Assembly (NCBI GenBank): GCA_037176885.1
Contig: JAWWNJ010000013.1
Coordinates: 1,240,001-1,304,000, forward strand
Source of the DNA: Favolaschia claudopus
Lineage: Eukaryota; Basidiomycota; Agaricomycetes; Agaricales; Mycenaceae
Reading direction: 5' to 3'
DNA length: 64,000 nucleotides
Both the position numbers and the translations under genes were made by a program. Below, one piece after another: positions 1-12,573 of this stretch. How positions within the stretch are numbered: position 1 is the stretch's first letter; every line of letters begins with the position of its first letter. A model generated the notes under the pieces. The model had not been told where the DNA came from. It did not search any database and worked only from the letters and a program-made list of their open reading frames with translations.

Positions 1-19
1 TTATCTTTCTGTGTCCTTC

Positions 20-2878
20 ATGGCAGAGCAGCCTGCTGCCTCTGGCAGCACGATCAAAACGACTCCCCCACACCCAAATGTCACGACTAGGGTGCCCACC
101 CAAACGCCCAACTCACCTTTCAAGCAAACACTTGTCGCGCATCATGTCTTTCGGCCCGGTGGCAAACTGGCTGAGCGACGGGCTCTTGTAGTGGAATCCG
201 TGGGTGAATGTTGTGAGGTCCCCCTCCAATTTCTTTGCGAATCGGTTCTGTCTGGGTCGATTTTCCAAACCAACCCAGGGTTCGTGGCTCGAGTGGCAGA
301 CAAATTAAGAAAGAGTGGAGACTTACAACGGGACGGGTCCTGGACCAAGTTCTCTCACTACCCCAGCAAAGTGGAAGGGCACGAGGACGACGTCTTTAGG
401 CCACTCGCTGCTGTCTTGAACGCTATAATCAAAGGTGGGGAAGACGTGGTGTACGAGGTGGAAAAAGGGGACGCGACACGTCCGAGAGCGAAGATAGAAT
501 TCGTCAATGATCCTAGCAAGAGCCCTAAGGGAGAGATGGAGAATGCCACCCGCCCCGATACAAATGGCACGGTAATCGACCCCGGTGTCTTGGATTTGAT
601 TGTCCCTCAATTCCGCCTCCGTTCCTGGCGTACGACAGCAATGCCAGGAGAGTTTAAGAAAGACAAACATGCAGACAAGATCAGCGATGTAGGTCCATCC
701 GCCTTGGTATTGATATCGAATGACCTTTTTGTGATCTTAGAACGAGACTAAAAATCTTTGGAGTGCCAGGCACATCATGACGGAGGACGCAGCACGTCGT
801 TTCGTTCTTTCATTCACTGTAGAAGATGCGTCCATGATCCTCTGGTTTTTCTCGCGATCGCAGATTATGGCTTCCGAGAGGTTTGACCTGATTGCGGTAA
901 GGGCTTTCGTGAACCTATCACAGATGAACGCTGACTCCTTCCTGCAGAACCCCCGAACACTGATCAAGATGATTTTGAGTATCGCATTCGCTCCCGTTGA
1001 ACAATTAGGCTTCGATTCCACTGTCTCCCAGCTTGCAGATGAGCAGGGAAGGCCGCAATTCAGATACAGATTGAAGGGAACAACCTACATCGTAAGACGC
1101 ATCATCTCGGAATACCATGCAGCCACCATTCGAGGAAGAGGCACGCGAGTTTTCGAGGTCTACCCGGAAGACGATCCCTCTAAATCGTACGTCCTGAAAG
1201 ATGAATGGATTTCTGCAGATTACCCGACCGAAGCAACACTGCTTTTACTCCTTCACACCTTGCTGCAAATTGGAAGACAGCATTTCCTCACTGTTCACGA
1301 TCACGATTTTGTTCGACTCTCGGACGGCACCATTGACAGTACATCGCAGTTCATGGGGGGAAACGACAACTCCCCGTACCTCAGTACGGTAAAGTCGAAG
1401 TTTGAGAGCAGCAAGTTGGGTACCGACAAAGGGAGCCGAATGGTCCTGGGATCTGGAGCAGTAGCTTTGCGTATTCCAACTGCTGGGCTGACTCCCGTAG
1501 TAACATTTGCCGATGATGACGCGCCTGCTGCGATGCCATTTTATGGGCCCAGGTTACACACTCGCGTCGTTTTTGAGGAGGTTGGGACTCCAATACAGGA
1601 CCTGACCTCTATGAAGAGGGTGCTTACATGCCTGCAGGGGGCTGTGACTGGTGGGTCTCGTTCTGCGTACCTGGGCGTCGCTTAGCCTCCCCCTTAGCTC
1701 TGAACGCTATTCATAACCTTGGATTGGTACATCGTGATCTTACCCCTGGAAATATTCTCGACGTGGCTGGCGTTTCGAAGCTCACTGATCTTGGATATCT
1801 GAAGACCTACCGGGATGACGAGATCGATTCGCAACTGCAAGAACTGCTTGGTCGTTCAAGTGGTAAGGGTGTGGAAGCCAAGACTGTATGTATCTTATCT
1901 ATGTCCTTTTCAACATCTAAACAGTCTCCGAAGGCTATCGCAGATTTTGTGGCGGTCGAGGTCATGAATGGCCACTATATGTTCATACCCGGACGTCATA
2001 TGCATAAGAAGACGCACGTATTTCAGCGGGTAACACGCCACGCCGGTCATCGTGTCTTGCGTTATTGGCCCCACCATGACATTGAGGCGATTCTCTGGAT
2101 ATTATGTTGGTGCGTCTTTGGGAAGAAGGTCGCTGGAAGGTATACCTCTGCGCAGAAACAAGGGTACAAGATCTACTTTGGTCCCAAAGCCAATGCCGCC
2201 GAACGTCAGGAGGCGATACGATCTGGCCCATTTTTACCGCTGGAAGGTTCACTACCAGATGAATTCGCGGCAGCTGCGGAATGCTTACGCTCTCTGTTTG
2301 CCGAACTTTTCGAGCGGTACGAGGAGTTCGAAGCTACTCTGGATCTAGAAGACCTTGATGTCGAAGGCTTGCATGACGCTGTTGCGAAGGCCTTTGAGAC
2401 GGCGGTCTCGAATACACCGGATATCCCATTCAATCTGGAGCCAGAGACTGCTGTTCAATCCGGGACATCCACTGAACCAAACAATCTCAGCAATGCAGCG
2501 CCCACAGCCGCTGAAAACGACACAGCCCCGACCCCGGTTCAGGTGGAATCGGATGATGAGTTGCTTCTAACACCCATTGGTTTCACGTCCAAAGGCAAAG
2601 GTCGAGCAACGGCGGAGAGCGAGTCTCAATTCGACGAGGCCAGTGGCCCCCAGGGTGTGTTCCAGCAGAAACGACGGGCGGACAGTGGCAGCGAATCTGA
2701 TCAGGGGCATTCTGACCTGGATGAGTCCTTCACAGGACGCATGTCGAACGGCAAGGCTCTTTCCAAAAAACCGAGGCTGAACACCATCACCATGGCCGGC
2801 GGTGACGAGAGTGATACTGCTGAAGATAGGCCGCATGTTCTTCAACGTTTGACGAAGAAGAGGCCTGGTGGTAGATGA
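20..2878 (+). CDS. FunK1-type fungal protein kinase, divergent copy
   Basis: Four exons read open end to end: 20-688, 741-1650, 1698-1885 and 1925-2878, with GT-AG introns whose phases agree. The 39-nt third intron is short and in frame, so it could be retained. The product is about 900 aa. FunK1 landmarks in order are WFFSRS (about 835-870), the ELGYD-like motif QLGFDST, the lysine strand YVLKDEW (near 1190), the catalytic loop LVHRDLTPGN (near 1730) and the metal motif in the form TDLGYL rather than DFG. The C-terminal ~200 residues are disordered and acidic/Ser-rich with a basic KKPRL stretch, which may be a nuclear signal. It differs clearly from the four copies downstream, so it is an older paralogue. 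FunK1 kinases are expanded in mushrooms and their substrates are unknown. I chose the ATG at 20; an upstream exon outside the window cannot be excluded. Confidence 0.82.
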
Positions 2879-3278
2879 AAGGGTTCGATCGGTTTTCGAG
2901 TCGTTTCGACAGATTATATACGTTGTTTTTATGATCATGGATATGATGCACATAGGAATGTACTGCTATGTACTGATAATAATGTTACTCGCTGCCTTGT
3001 AAACTCCCCTTCAGCTTGAGCATCAGCTCCCTGTGGCAGTGTGGGTTATGTGACTTCTTTCACGTGATTTGCGTAGTGTTTGGCCTTGTTAGTCAATAAC
3101 CGTCTTTGACTTGAACATCCAACTCGAACTGCACTATCTACGCGTTTTTCTCTGCGGAAATCCCATATCCACGCGTCGGATCTTCCAAATCACCATCAGT
3201 AACCTCAGGTGTGTCGACTCCGTCTTGGATTTTCAGCATCGGCTGCATTTCGCTTGTAGACCCAAATTCCCCATCGAA
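2879..3278. other. Intergenic, no feature seen
   Basis: This 400-bp spacer holds the 3' end of the first kinase and the upstream region of the second. I see no repeat, RNA gene or credible coding region. Confidence 0.5.
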
Positions 3279-5523
3279 ATGACGACTGTCTGCGGAGTTC
3301 CTCAAGTTCCCCTCGCATCTTTCATTGAAAACATCCTACCCCCATCCGCCGAATGGCACGCCCGCGTTGAGAACCGACTTGTCGACGGCGGTCATATTGT
3401 TGCCGGTCGGTGGCAATGCGAATCGGCGCGTTCTACGGAAGTAGAGCGCGAAAATAATCTTGTATCCATGGTTGAGACAATCATTCGTACTGCTCAAGGT
3501 CTTGCACCACACCCTGCAACTTGCCGCTTCGTTCTCGCTCCAAAGACCTCAGACAACTCCCAACAGCGTGTGCCACCCGATGCGCAGTTAGAGCTTGTGG
3601 ACTGTTCCCGCTTTCGGGTCGCAATACCATGGCTCCTTCGCTCTCAGAGGGCCACTCCAGAATCCGTCAGTTCCATCGTTCATGTTTTGCTGTTCTCTGA
3701 CTGCTCTTTGCAGATTGAGGAAGAACTAATGTGGAGTTGCGCAGATATACTCAACAGTGATCCATGCCGTCGCTTCTCATACGGCATAACTGTGCGCGAC
3801 GATAATGCCACGCTCTGGTTTTTTTCCCGATCACACGAACTTGTCTCTTCTACGCTCAATGGCACCCACTGTGCGTCCGCCCACTCTTGCATTGCTCACA
3901 GTCCCTGGCTCACGATCAACCCCGTAGGAATTTCGCGATTTGATCAAGGTTATTCTCCGCCTCGCTTTCGCCAATCCGGAAGAGTTAGGCTACGACACCA
4001 CCGTGTCCCACATCGTCGACGATACCGGGACCCCGACCACGCAGATCAAATTAACCGTTGGAAACAACGTCTACGTTACGAAGAAGCTGCTCTCCGACTG
4101 TCGTAGGGATGGCATCTGCAGAAGAGCTACTCGAGTATGGGAAGCTTACCGCGAAGACGATCCCGAGCGCATCCCCGTTGCTATCAAGGACGTGTGGGTG
4201 GCGGCTGACGCTGTTCAGGAGGGTGACCAGCTAATGGAGTTGCACAACAAACTGCAAGCCGTTACCCAGCTTTCACTCCCGCGTCCTCCTGGGCAATATT
4301 TCCTAACTGTCGTGGAGCACGGTTTTGTATCAACATCCGACGGCGCCGATGACGACACGCTGCTCATGATTGCTGGTATCACACTGGATGGACAATACCC
4401 TCTTCATTTGAAGCATTATCGAATTGTATTTCAAGAAATTGGGACGCCGATCCACGGCCTCGAAAGTCTCTCCGACATCATGGCGTGCGTTGGCCGATGC
4501 CACTCGAGGTCTGATATCCTCAATTTTTAACTCCAATTCGCGCTAATTGTGCCGTTCCAGCCCTCCAACTACTTTATCAGCTTGGGCTCGTACATCGCGA
4601 TGTCAGTGCTGGGAATATCCTGTTCGTCGACGGTGTGGGGAAACTCGTCGACCTGGAATTCATGAAACGCTACAAGGGACCGATTTCTTCCTCGTCCGCC
4701 GAGCAGCACATAGTCAGTGTCTTCGTGCTGTGTTCTCCCATTCTATGTTAAACTATTTTATAGGGAACACCTACATACACCGCCGGTGAGGTTGCTGCTG
4801 AAGCTTACGGCTACGCCTCGCGTCACTTCAGACCCGTTGGTGTGCTTTTTTCCGAGAGAAAGCCTTTTCGTTTCAACCCCTTCCACGACATCGAGTCCAC
4901 CTTATGGATCGCCATTTGGACTCTATTTCGTCACCGCCGAATCCTTCCAGAGAGCAAGGAATTCTTTGACGACCACTTTCCTCGCCACTTCACGAAAACG
5001 CACCTTCAGCATGCGAATGGTGGCGATCTCGTCTGGTTTCCTCTCGTTGGAGGAGTCGGACCCATTCTACGATGTTTTGGAGACCCTGCATGATGCACGG
5101 CTGGAGCTTTTTCTACATTATGCACGGTTCGAGAGCAACATCGGCTCTCAGTATCATTTTCTCGAGGATGAACTTGCCCCACGTGAAGGTTCGCCTTTTG
5201 GCGACATACATTCTATATTCATCGCACATTACGAAAAAGCGGCGGAGTGCTCTGAAGGGCTGCTCCTCCCTCTTGCTCGGTCTGTCAAGCGGAAGGCTGA
5301 CCCACAGACCGACGTCTCTGCGCCGGGTGTTGACGTTAACACGCCCAGCACCTCGCTCGAGCGGCCTGCAAAAAGATCGAAGAGCTCGTCACCTCAGCGT
5401 CCGCCGACCACTCGTTCCTCGGTTGGCAGCGATAAGCGCCGCAGCTCGAATGCACGCCCTACTCGACAGAGCTCACGACTGGCTGAGAAGAAACGATCTT
5501 CTAACCGCAATCGTGCGACGTGA
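3279..5523 (+). pseudogene. FunK1 kinase copy 2, frame broken
   Basis: The five-exon structure of the intact sister at 49099-51337 is recognisable: about 3279-3665, 3714-3870, 3928-4508, 4561-4712 and 4764-5523. Motifs are present: GVPQVPL at the N terminus, WFFSRSHE, ELGYDTT, VAIKDVW, VHRDVSAGN, LVDLEF and a basic C-terminal tail with SRLAEKKR. Three places carry one extra base relative to the sister copies: just before the exon-2 donor (about 3865), in the VMxALADATR segment before the exon-3 donor (about 4485) and in exon 5 (about 5015-5025), where FNPFHD and GFLSLEES fall in different frames. A donor at 3843 would repair only the first. No obvious splice change repairs the others, so I call it a pseudogene. 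Assembly error is the alternative. Confidence 0.72.
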
Positions 5524-6271
5524 TGAACTATTACACTTGCTTTGCTGTTCAGTGCGCCGCATGATGCTGCGCCGTGTAATCTAAAATGTGGATACGCATT
5601 TGCTCTTATACCTGTATATACTGTATTTTTATTGTACTACATATCGCAACCATTTGTCTGCAATGTAAAATCAAACCGCATCAATCAGAGTTCTGGCAGA
5701 CCTTTCTCGAGGATATACCTCGCCCTCCCCCGCTCCTTCCCATTTGGGGCAATAGCGCTCGTTGTCTTCATCTGCTACGCGCCACGCGGCAGGACGCGTC
5801 CTGACCTTGCTCTGGGCTTCCTTCAATGCGGCACAACTTGCAGCAATGCGGGCAGCCCATCGACACAGAATCAAGCTTTCAAACTATTCTTAGACTCTCT
5901 GCACCCTCCAGGACTCGGATTCATCCATCCGAACGGTGAAAAAATCTACAAGAGGCTCCATGTTGCGGATTCCCAACACATTGCAATAACGAGGACGTCT
6001 CAGACATTCTGAATCGAGGAATAAACTGCAATGAGCGGAACTGGGAAGGGTTGCGCCTAAACGTGGGATCGGGCAAACCTTGCCATGTAGCCTTCATGTC
6101 GGTTTATTGGGAAATATTCCTTTGTTCTTATCTCCACCACTGTGCGCGAACCCCCGCGTTCATGCGCCCCAATAACTAGAAACTCGGACTGCTGGGGTGC
6201 GTTACCACCACTTGGGACTTCCTTCATTCGCAGTGCTCAGTTTCTCTGCAGTGCGAAATATCGTCTCAAAA
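5524..6271. other. Intergenic, no feature seen
   Basis: About 750 bp between two FunK1 copies. The short open frames here lack family features, and no repeat was recognised. Confidence 0.5.
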
Positions 6272-7350
6272 ATGACCGTCTATGTCTCAGGAGTGCCCCA
6301 AGTACCACTGGATTTCTTCCTCAGTAATATCGTACCTCCGTCTGCTGAATGGCACCCACTCGTTGAGGAAGTGTTCGTAAACAGCGGCCATATTGTTTCG
6401 GGTCGCTGGGTTCGCAAATCATCGCATTCTACAGTGGCAAAACGTGAAACAGATTTCATTCACATTGTCAACACGATTATTCGTGCTGGCGAGAAATTCG
6501 CGCCACACCCTGCATCTTGTCGCTTCCTTTTAGACTTGGCTTCCAAAGCCTGATCTCAGCACGATTTTCCACCCGATGCACAATTTGAGCTCCGTGACCC
6601 TGCATCCCGTTTCCAGAATGCAGTACCGTGGAAAACTCCAGTCGAGTAGGGCGCCCTCGGACTCGGTGAGTTCAGATCCTAGTTGATTTGACTCTTCCTG
6701 ACTGTTTTTAGAATGAGGATGAGCTGATACAGAGTTGCCAAAAAGCTCTTTGCATCGACCCATGTCGCCCCTTTTCGTTTGGTGTAACACTAGACGGCGA
6801 TGAACTGAGAATTTGGTTCTTTTCTCGGTCGCACGAGCTTGCATCTTCCTCTTTCAATGGCATATCGGTTCGTTCGACTTCTCCAGTCTCATAATATGTA
6901 CTGAGGATCCACTAGGAGGCTTCCAAATTAATCAGAGTTGTTCTTAGCCTCGTGTTTGCCACTGCGGAGCAGTTGGGCTATGACACTACCATGTCCCATA
7001 TTGGCGACGCTGGGAGTGCGCAGGTCAAATTGACCGCTGGACACAATGTCTACACCACAACGCAGCTGTTATTCGAGCGCGATCAAGATGGCAGCTGTGG
7101 AAAATCGACGCGTGTTTGGGAAGCTTATCGTGAAGATGACCCCGGGCGTACCCCCGTTGCAATAAAGGACGTGTGGGTTTTTGCCGACGCTGTCCAAGAG
7201 GGTATCAGTTTGCTCGAGTTGCACGAGAAGTTGCGCACCCTCTCCCATCCTTCGCTTCCCCGTCCTCCAGAACAATACTTTTTAACCGTCGTCGAGCATG
7301 GTTTCGTACCAACGTCGGATGGCGTTGACGACGACACGCTGATCATGACC
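6272..7350 (+). pseudogene. FunK1 kinase copy 3, 5' half
   Basis: This is the N-terminal half of a FunK1 kinase cut by the transposon that starts at 7351. Exon 1 begins at the ATG at 6272 (GVPQVPLDFF, SAEWH) and meets a stop near 6551; homology to PPDAQFEL resumes in another frame, and a further shift precedes the intron at 6666. Exon 2 (6712-6867) encodes DPCRPFSFG and WFFSRSHE. Exon 3 (6916 onward) encodes EQLGYDTTMSH, TRVWEAYRED, VAIKDVW and YFLTVVEHGFVPTSDG. It stops inside the codons for DDTLIMT, exactly where the 10-bp target duplication lies. The missing half continues in phase at 26081. The gene therefore carries its own frame lesions as well as the insertion. Confidence 0.85.
7341..7350. 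repeat. Target-site duplication, left copy
   Basis: GATCATGACC directly precedes the left TIR and recurs at 26071-26080 directly after the right TIR. Both copies belong to the FunK1 codons for an LIMT segment. Confidence 0.92.
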
Positions 7351-7404
7351 ACCTAAGGCACCTACGTTTTGCTTATGTAAAGCCCCTCGGAGAAGGGTTA
7401 AATC
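7351..7404 (+). repeat. Left terminal inverted repeat (54 bp)
   Basis: It pairs with 26017-26070 over 54 bp with mismatches at positions 26, 31 and 50. It includes the internal motif CCCCTCGGAGAAGGG. Confidence 0.92.
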
Positions 7405-7930
7405 GTACAGTAGAACGAGAGCACCGGAGCTGCTGTACTGATGGCGGATGATGGCGGATTGATGGCGGAATGTGCTCCAGTGAAAGTTGTGCAGCGAGAA
7501 CTGGTGAAGGTAAATATACTACACTAGAATTGCTTCACATATTTCTGTCTATTTGTTGCTGCACTGAAGTTTCTTCACTGAAATTCTTCTCCCCGCTGCA
7601 CACAATTCCGTGAACATGGATTCGTGAACCCAAATTCGTGAACTGAAATTCGTGAACCGAAATAGTTGGACAGTAATTGCTGCAGCCAAATTCCCAGTTT
7701 TGACTGCAGCATATTGTCTGGACCGATTTCCCTCCAGTTCTCTTTCAGGTATCCTACTTCAGCTGTTTTGGTCCACCGAATTTCCCTTCAGCAATTGTGG
7801 TGCAGGAAGTTAATCAATTTCTTTCTGCAGTGATCTTGCTTCACGGTTTACCTGCAGCAGAATACAGTACAGCTATCTTCTTTCACTGTACCTTGCCAAC
7901 AATCTCGTTCACCTCTTTCGCTGGACTACT
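7405..7930. repeat. Left subterminal repeat region
   Basis: An ACCGGAGCT block followed by a triple GATGGCGGA-type repeat (about 7425-7475) is matched in inverted orientation at 22558-22616. It is followed by many short motifs of the type TTCACTGAA, ATTCGTGAAC (three near-tandem copies at 7617-7665) and CTGCAGC. Such arrays are typical transposase-binding subterminal repeats. No coding signal is seen. Confidence 0.7.
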
Positions 7931-8000
7931 GTGACTCCAAACCGACACACACTTTCCTTCTTAGGTGTAGCACCGCACTCCTCCTCAACTCACTTCACAA

Positions 8001-9975
8001 TGTTCGCTACACCTCCACAACTCGCCTACTCGGATACACTCGGCGTCTGTCTGACGCCTGGGCAGTTTAGGTCAGCGCATCTTGTTTTCAAACCAGATGT
8101 TCCCCGCTCAAAAACAATCAACTCGAAGCAGACTCTCTCGCTTCCGAGGATGAGGAAGACCTTTCGATGAGCTCTGCCCCGACTGCCAGGTCCAGCGCCT
8201 GACACACCCGCAGGTCTGTAGTGGGTTTCACACTGCAGGAAACAGAGGCAAGGTGTATCAACAAGTACGTGTTGTTGTCTTAGCTCCTTTATAGGTCTCT
8301 AACAATGTTCTCAGTGTCCATCCCACACTTTCGATGAGAATTCAAAATGTTCTGGATTCATCTGGCGGGAAGAACCTCACTGCAGCTGACGTTGCAGCTG
8401 CTGCTCGGTTGCGAGCTCAGGTTCGCCGTCCGTCATCCCAATGGACCATTTTGCAAAAGCCTTCGTTGCGTGCATCGAGCAAGGCACCGCCGCGCGCATA
8501 AGCACTGTACCCAAAAATTTTGCAAAGACTGCTGCTATCGGTCAGTCATGACCTGTGCAGTCTCTGCTCACAATGCCCCAGCAATCCCTTCCTCCACCCC
8601 TTCCTCCACATTTCTCTCAAACGCGGGCATGACACCCTCTGTTTCTGCACCTCACCCTCCCTCTCATCCTCTTGCTGGGCCTTCCACTCTTGCCCCTGCT
8701 GGTCCATACGCCCGCATGATCCCTGCCCACTATGCTGCTAAGATCCTTCGGCAGGACTTTAGCTATACAAAAACTACGCAAAAAGAGATGGAGACGTTGG
8801 AGCGGGAAAGTGAGACACGAATATGGATAAAATTTTGGAACACGGTATGATTCGTCATCTCTTGACTTGGCTCAACCCTCATATCGCTGCTGCAGAATGA
8901 TCAGGGTCCTATCACATTCCACCCGCTTGTCTCCCGCTTTCCTTTCTTTGAGCCCGCCAAGTGCGATGACATGACGCGCAAGCTCGGTTCCCCTTGCATT
9001 TTCTATGAGATGCTTGATTTGCGCCATCTCAGGTTGGAAGAAATCGATGAGGGTGACGAAGTTTGGATCAGCACCAGTGGTCCTATCAAAGTGACTGCCG
9101 ACATGACCCTATACTTGCGTGCTCCCGATATACATACCTGTTTGAGGCTTCGAACGTCGGTCAACTCTCAAACCTCGTCTCCCCAAAAGCATGCTCTATA
9201 TGGGGGTTCTGATACGCTGTATGTAAGTTTCGATTTAACAAACATTTTATTGAAAACCATTCCTAGGGATCAGTCGCCCTCAAAAAACAGAGGACTTATG
9301 CCCCAATGTGAGTCAACGATTCTGCCTATGTTTTTTTTAATGATGCAAGACACAGTGACGAGTCATCTCCTCCGCCTCCCACCCCCATCTCCATCTCCAT
9401 CTCCATCTCCGTCACGTTCACTCTCAAACCTCAGGTATGTTCCCTGACTTGCTGCCCCACTTCTCCTCTCAAATACGCCAAGCTCGTTCAGCACTGGTCT
9501 TGAGCCACCACCACATGGGAGACGCTCTCTCTTTCCTCTAGCATACACTAGCGATATGGATGCTGCTTTCCATCAGATTCAACGCCTCCCCCAGTCGTAT
9601 ACCGCTGAACAACAATTTACATCCGTCTTCGGATTCTCGGTGACAGCTTCCGTTCCAGTACTTACTCAGATAGCTACAATGCCTGGCTTTAACGGTGACG
9701 CAGACATGATCGCCAAAGCTGTAGCTTGTGGCTCGAACCCAGGAGGGGAATGGTCGCGGATTGTTACTTATTACCGTAAAAACATGCAGGAGCTGAAGCA
9801 AAAGGGAAGCGCTCTTTTACCTAGCCACAGATCAATTTCAATTCTTCGTTCACGGTTTCACCTCCAGTGTTTCCGGTGCACTCCTATGATGCACTATCTA
9901 CAATACTGTACAGCTCTTCAAAACGTGACCATTATATCTCTTCAAGTTAACCACAATATCTATGGACCCCATTAA
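8001..9975 (+). pseudogene. Unrecognised Cys-rich protein gene inside the transposon (decayed)
   Basis: Pieces with intron-exon logic follow one another. An ATG at 8001 opens a short frame. Near 8180-8260 a CPDC-type Cys pair lies in another frame. 8440-8560 encodes a Cys/His cluster (FCKSLRC, HCTQKFCKDCC). From 8700 YARMIPAHY and WIKFWNT continue across an intron (about 8846-8896) into NDQGPITFHP and FPFFEPAKCDD. Further exons run through SVALKKQRTYAP and a Pro/Ser-rich linker to AYTSDMDAAFHQIQ and GGEWSRIVTYY near 9780. I do not know the family by name. The layout (Cys cluster, then a conserved globular part, then a DMDxGF-like part) resembles multi-exon proteins repeated in mushroom genomes. 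Frame changes near 8160-8350 suggest decay. It may be transposon cargo. Confidence 0.4.
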
Positions 9976-10099
9976 TCGCACACCGCTCACTTCTAGCTAT
10001 TTGTGTGTTTATAATCTTGACGATTCATTGGAGAGCCTCTGATACAACACACAGAGCTTCCAAAAACTTTCGTTTAAAGATCTTAAGGTCGTTCTCCCT

Positions 10100-11825
10100 G
10101 CATCATCTTCATTGTGTCTTTCTAAGTTTATGCAGACCATCCTTTTGGCCCATCATGGATTGCAAGCCTTCCCCCCCGGCCAATACCCTGCCTCCTCTGC
10201 CAAAGCACGTTCCGAAATCCTTCACCACAAAATCAGCGTTGACTGGGGATACGTGGTCGATGGAACCCATGCCGACATGTCCAGCTCTGTGGACAAAGTA
10301 TTTCGCATCCTTCTTGAAAAGAAGGTGATTTCGGGTGCTCCAGAGAATCCGGAGTCGCCGCTTTCATCGCCCCCAAGAACCCCGGTGGTGGCTCCCAAAC
10401 GTGTGTCCTTCTTGGTTTTTGTCGAATGACTCTGTGTCTCATCATGCGAGAGCAGCGATGGAAGTAGACTTCCCTTTCCACGAAAACGTGCACATTGGCG
10501 AAGACGGAAAGAAAGTCTCCACTTTTTTGTGTCCTACCGACGAGGACCTGTGTCGTCTTTATGACTCTTGTGAGTGTTTGTACGGTACATTGCTGTATTG
10601 CATGCTGACTCAAATTAAGCTCCCTTGGACAAATATTGGGTGCCCGGTCTCGTCATCAAGGATCTCACTGCTGACGCCCGCAACCCCTCTCGCAGTTCAT
10701 CCCTGCCGTTGATGAACTACAGCCTGCTCTACAGGCCTATGGGCTTAACGAAGACAATCATTGGTTTGTCAGACATCTTGGGTGGCTTCTTTTTCGGAAT
10801 TGACCTTTCCTTCAGCGTTGTGGTCTTGACCCCGAATGTAGTCCATTATCTGAAGCAGAATGGTTTCTGTCCTGACGCTGTTTCAGAGGGGCACGTCTTT
10901 CATGTCTGGTGCGGAATCAGCATATCAGTATATCTACCCCAGACCGCAACGAGGTCGGGATTAGCGAGTTCCTGGCCAGTGATACGCCAGTCGGTGTCGA
11001 AACCATCGTAAAAGCAGTGGAGAAGAAAGCATATCTGACCAGAGATGAACTAGCGACTAGGTGATCCTCCTGGGCTTAGTAGAACTGTATATCTTGCTCT
11101 CGGTCTTTGTCTACAATCCATTGCGTACATTTGTCTCTTGAGCGTCACATTCCTAATTAGGACCTCTTTCCCACAGCCAAGCCTGAGGTTGTAGAACAGC
11201 ACATACAAACAAATCAACGTTGGTTCTCATGTCTTCGCGCTCTTACAGAAAGACCGGCGGTGTTCCCAGCTATACGGAAGTTCACAAAGCTTTGGCCAGA
11301 GCCTCGAAATGTCGGATTCGCCCAGTTCGGGATCGCGAATTTGGGGAGAAGTTAGGACTGGAGGGATGCGTTAAGGCTGCACAGTTTGCTAGGATCAAGG
11401 TGTGTTCCAATGCACTCGGTTTTCACCAGCTTATGACTGAGATGGGGGCAGCAAGCGATTGGCAAGTTTGTGGTGGGGTATGCTGGTGGAGTGAGGCCCC
11501 AGTTAACTCAGCAATTCTGGCAGCAACTTTTGGTTATGGTACGTCTTTTTTTCTTTGTTTGCTGAGTTTGCCAGTTCTCAAGTCGTAAATTTAGCTTCAA
11601 AATGAGTTTACTCATGTCTACACTGGACCTCAAGTTCTGGTCAAGGTGCGAGAGACAGTCAACTGGACTCGTCGGCGGGTGAACCAGATTTTTGAGGTGA
11701 AAATGAATTGCGACCTTCTCTCCACTTAGCTATGTAGTCAGAGAAGAGCAGCTGCTGTATTGCTACTTATAGGTGTATAAGAAACCAATCATTGTGGCCC
11801 CTCTACTGCTGTACCCCACCAGCCC
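10100..11825 (+). pseudogene. Unrecognised coding remnants inside the transposon
   Basis: Short in-frame blocks suggest a decayed multi-exon protein: AHHGLQAFPPGQYP and SVDWGYVVDG (10140-10330), DFPFHENVHIG and TFLCPTDEDL (10460-10570), DKYWVPGLVIKDL (10626-10690), then NEFTHVYTGPQVL with VNWTRRRVNQIFE (about 11600-11695). Frames change without convincing splice sites (stops near 10790 and 10890). No domain is recognised. It could be the C-terminal part of the preceding gene. This is weak evidence, given mainly because the codon-like blocks are not random. Confidence 0.28.
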
Positions 11826-12348
11826 ACCACCGCTGCTTGAATCCCTTTTTTTTTTACGCTGTCACACCAAAAAGCGGTCACGTGATTTGTAACACGACGC
11901 GCTTGTTTAAAGGGTGATGCCAAGGAGTGTGACTCCCTGGGATGGGTTAAGACCGTACCTCCATGGTCTCTGCCCAGGTGTAGTGATTACTATGCCGCTG
12001 CCGCTAGAGCTCCACCTTAACCACGCTGTGTTCCCCAGTGCGCGTACACTTTCGCCAGCTGGGAATGCTTCCTGCCAGGTCCTCTGGGCCCGTCGTCGCG
12101 GAACACAGTGCTGGCTATGGCGTCTCCGCAGATTCATGCTGCAACTCTGGCACCTCCTTATACACCACCCTCTCCCTTCCCCTTCTTCCCTAAACTCCCA
12201 CCCTTTTCACCATTGCTATTTTTTCACCATTTTATTTCTTTTTTTTTGTGAGGGATTTTTGTCCATTTTCTCGGTTTCTGGTCTCGCTCCCCGTCGACGA
12301 CGCGCCCCACGTCAACGGCGCGGTTTAATACCCCGTTCTCCATTCCTG

Positions 12349-12372
12349 CCCCCCCCCCCCCCCCCCCCCCCC
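12349..12372 (+). repeat. Homopolymer run of 24 C
   Basis: Uninterrupted C24, flanked downstream by T-rich tracts. This length is likely to be unstable in replication and in sequencing. Confidence 0.95.
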
Positions 12373-12479
12373 ATTTTTCTCCAATTTGTTACGATTTATT
12401 GCGATTTTTTTTTCGATTTATTTCGAATTTTTTCGATTTCTTTTAGATTTATTTCGTTTTTTTGCGGCTCTCCGTCAAC

Positions 12480-12573
12480 TTGTCGAGTCCGACGCGCTCG
12501 GCGGCGACGACGCGCTCAAGAGAACGCGTTTTTTTGAGCGCGTCGTCGCCGCCGAGCGCGTCCGACTCGACAA
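12480..12573. repeat. 40-bp hairpin (inverted repeat)
   Basis: Arms 12480-12519 and 12534-12573 are reverse complements with a single mismatch and a 14-nt loop. The arms are about 70% GC and contain GGCGGCGACGACGCGCTC. On either strand this folds into a very stable hairpin. Confidence 0.93.

Noticed and set aside
3843..3927. Alternative splice donor at 3843 making FunK1 copy 2 functional
   Set aside because: It fixes only the first of three frame shifts and would delete residues conserved in every sister copy.
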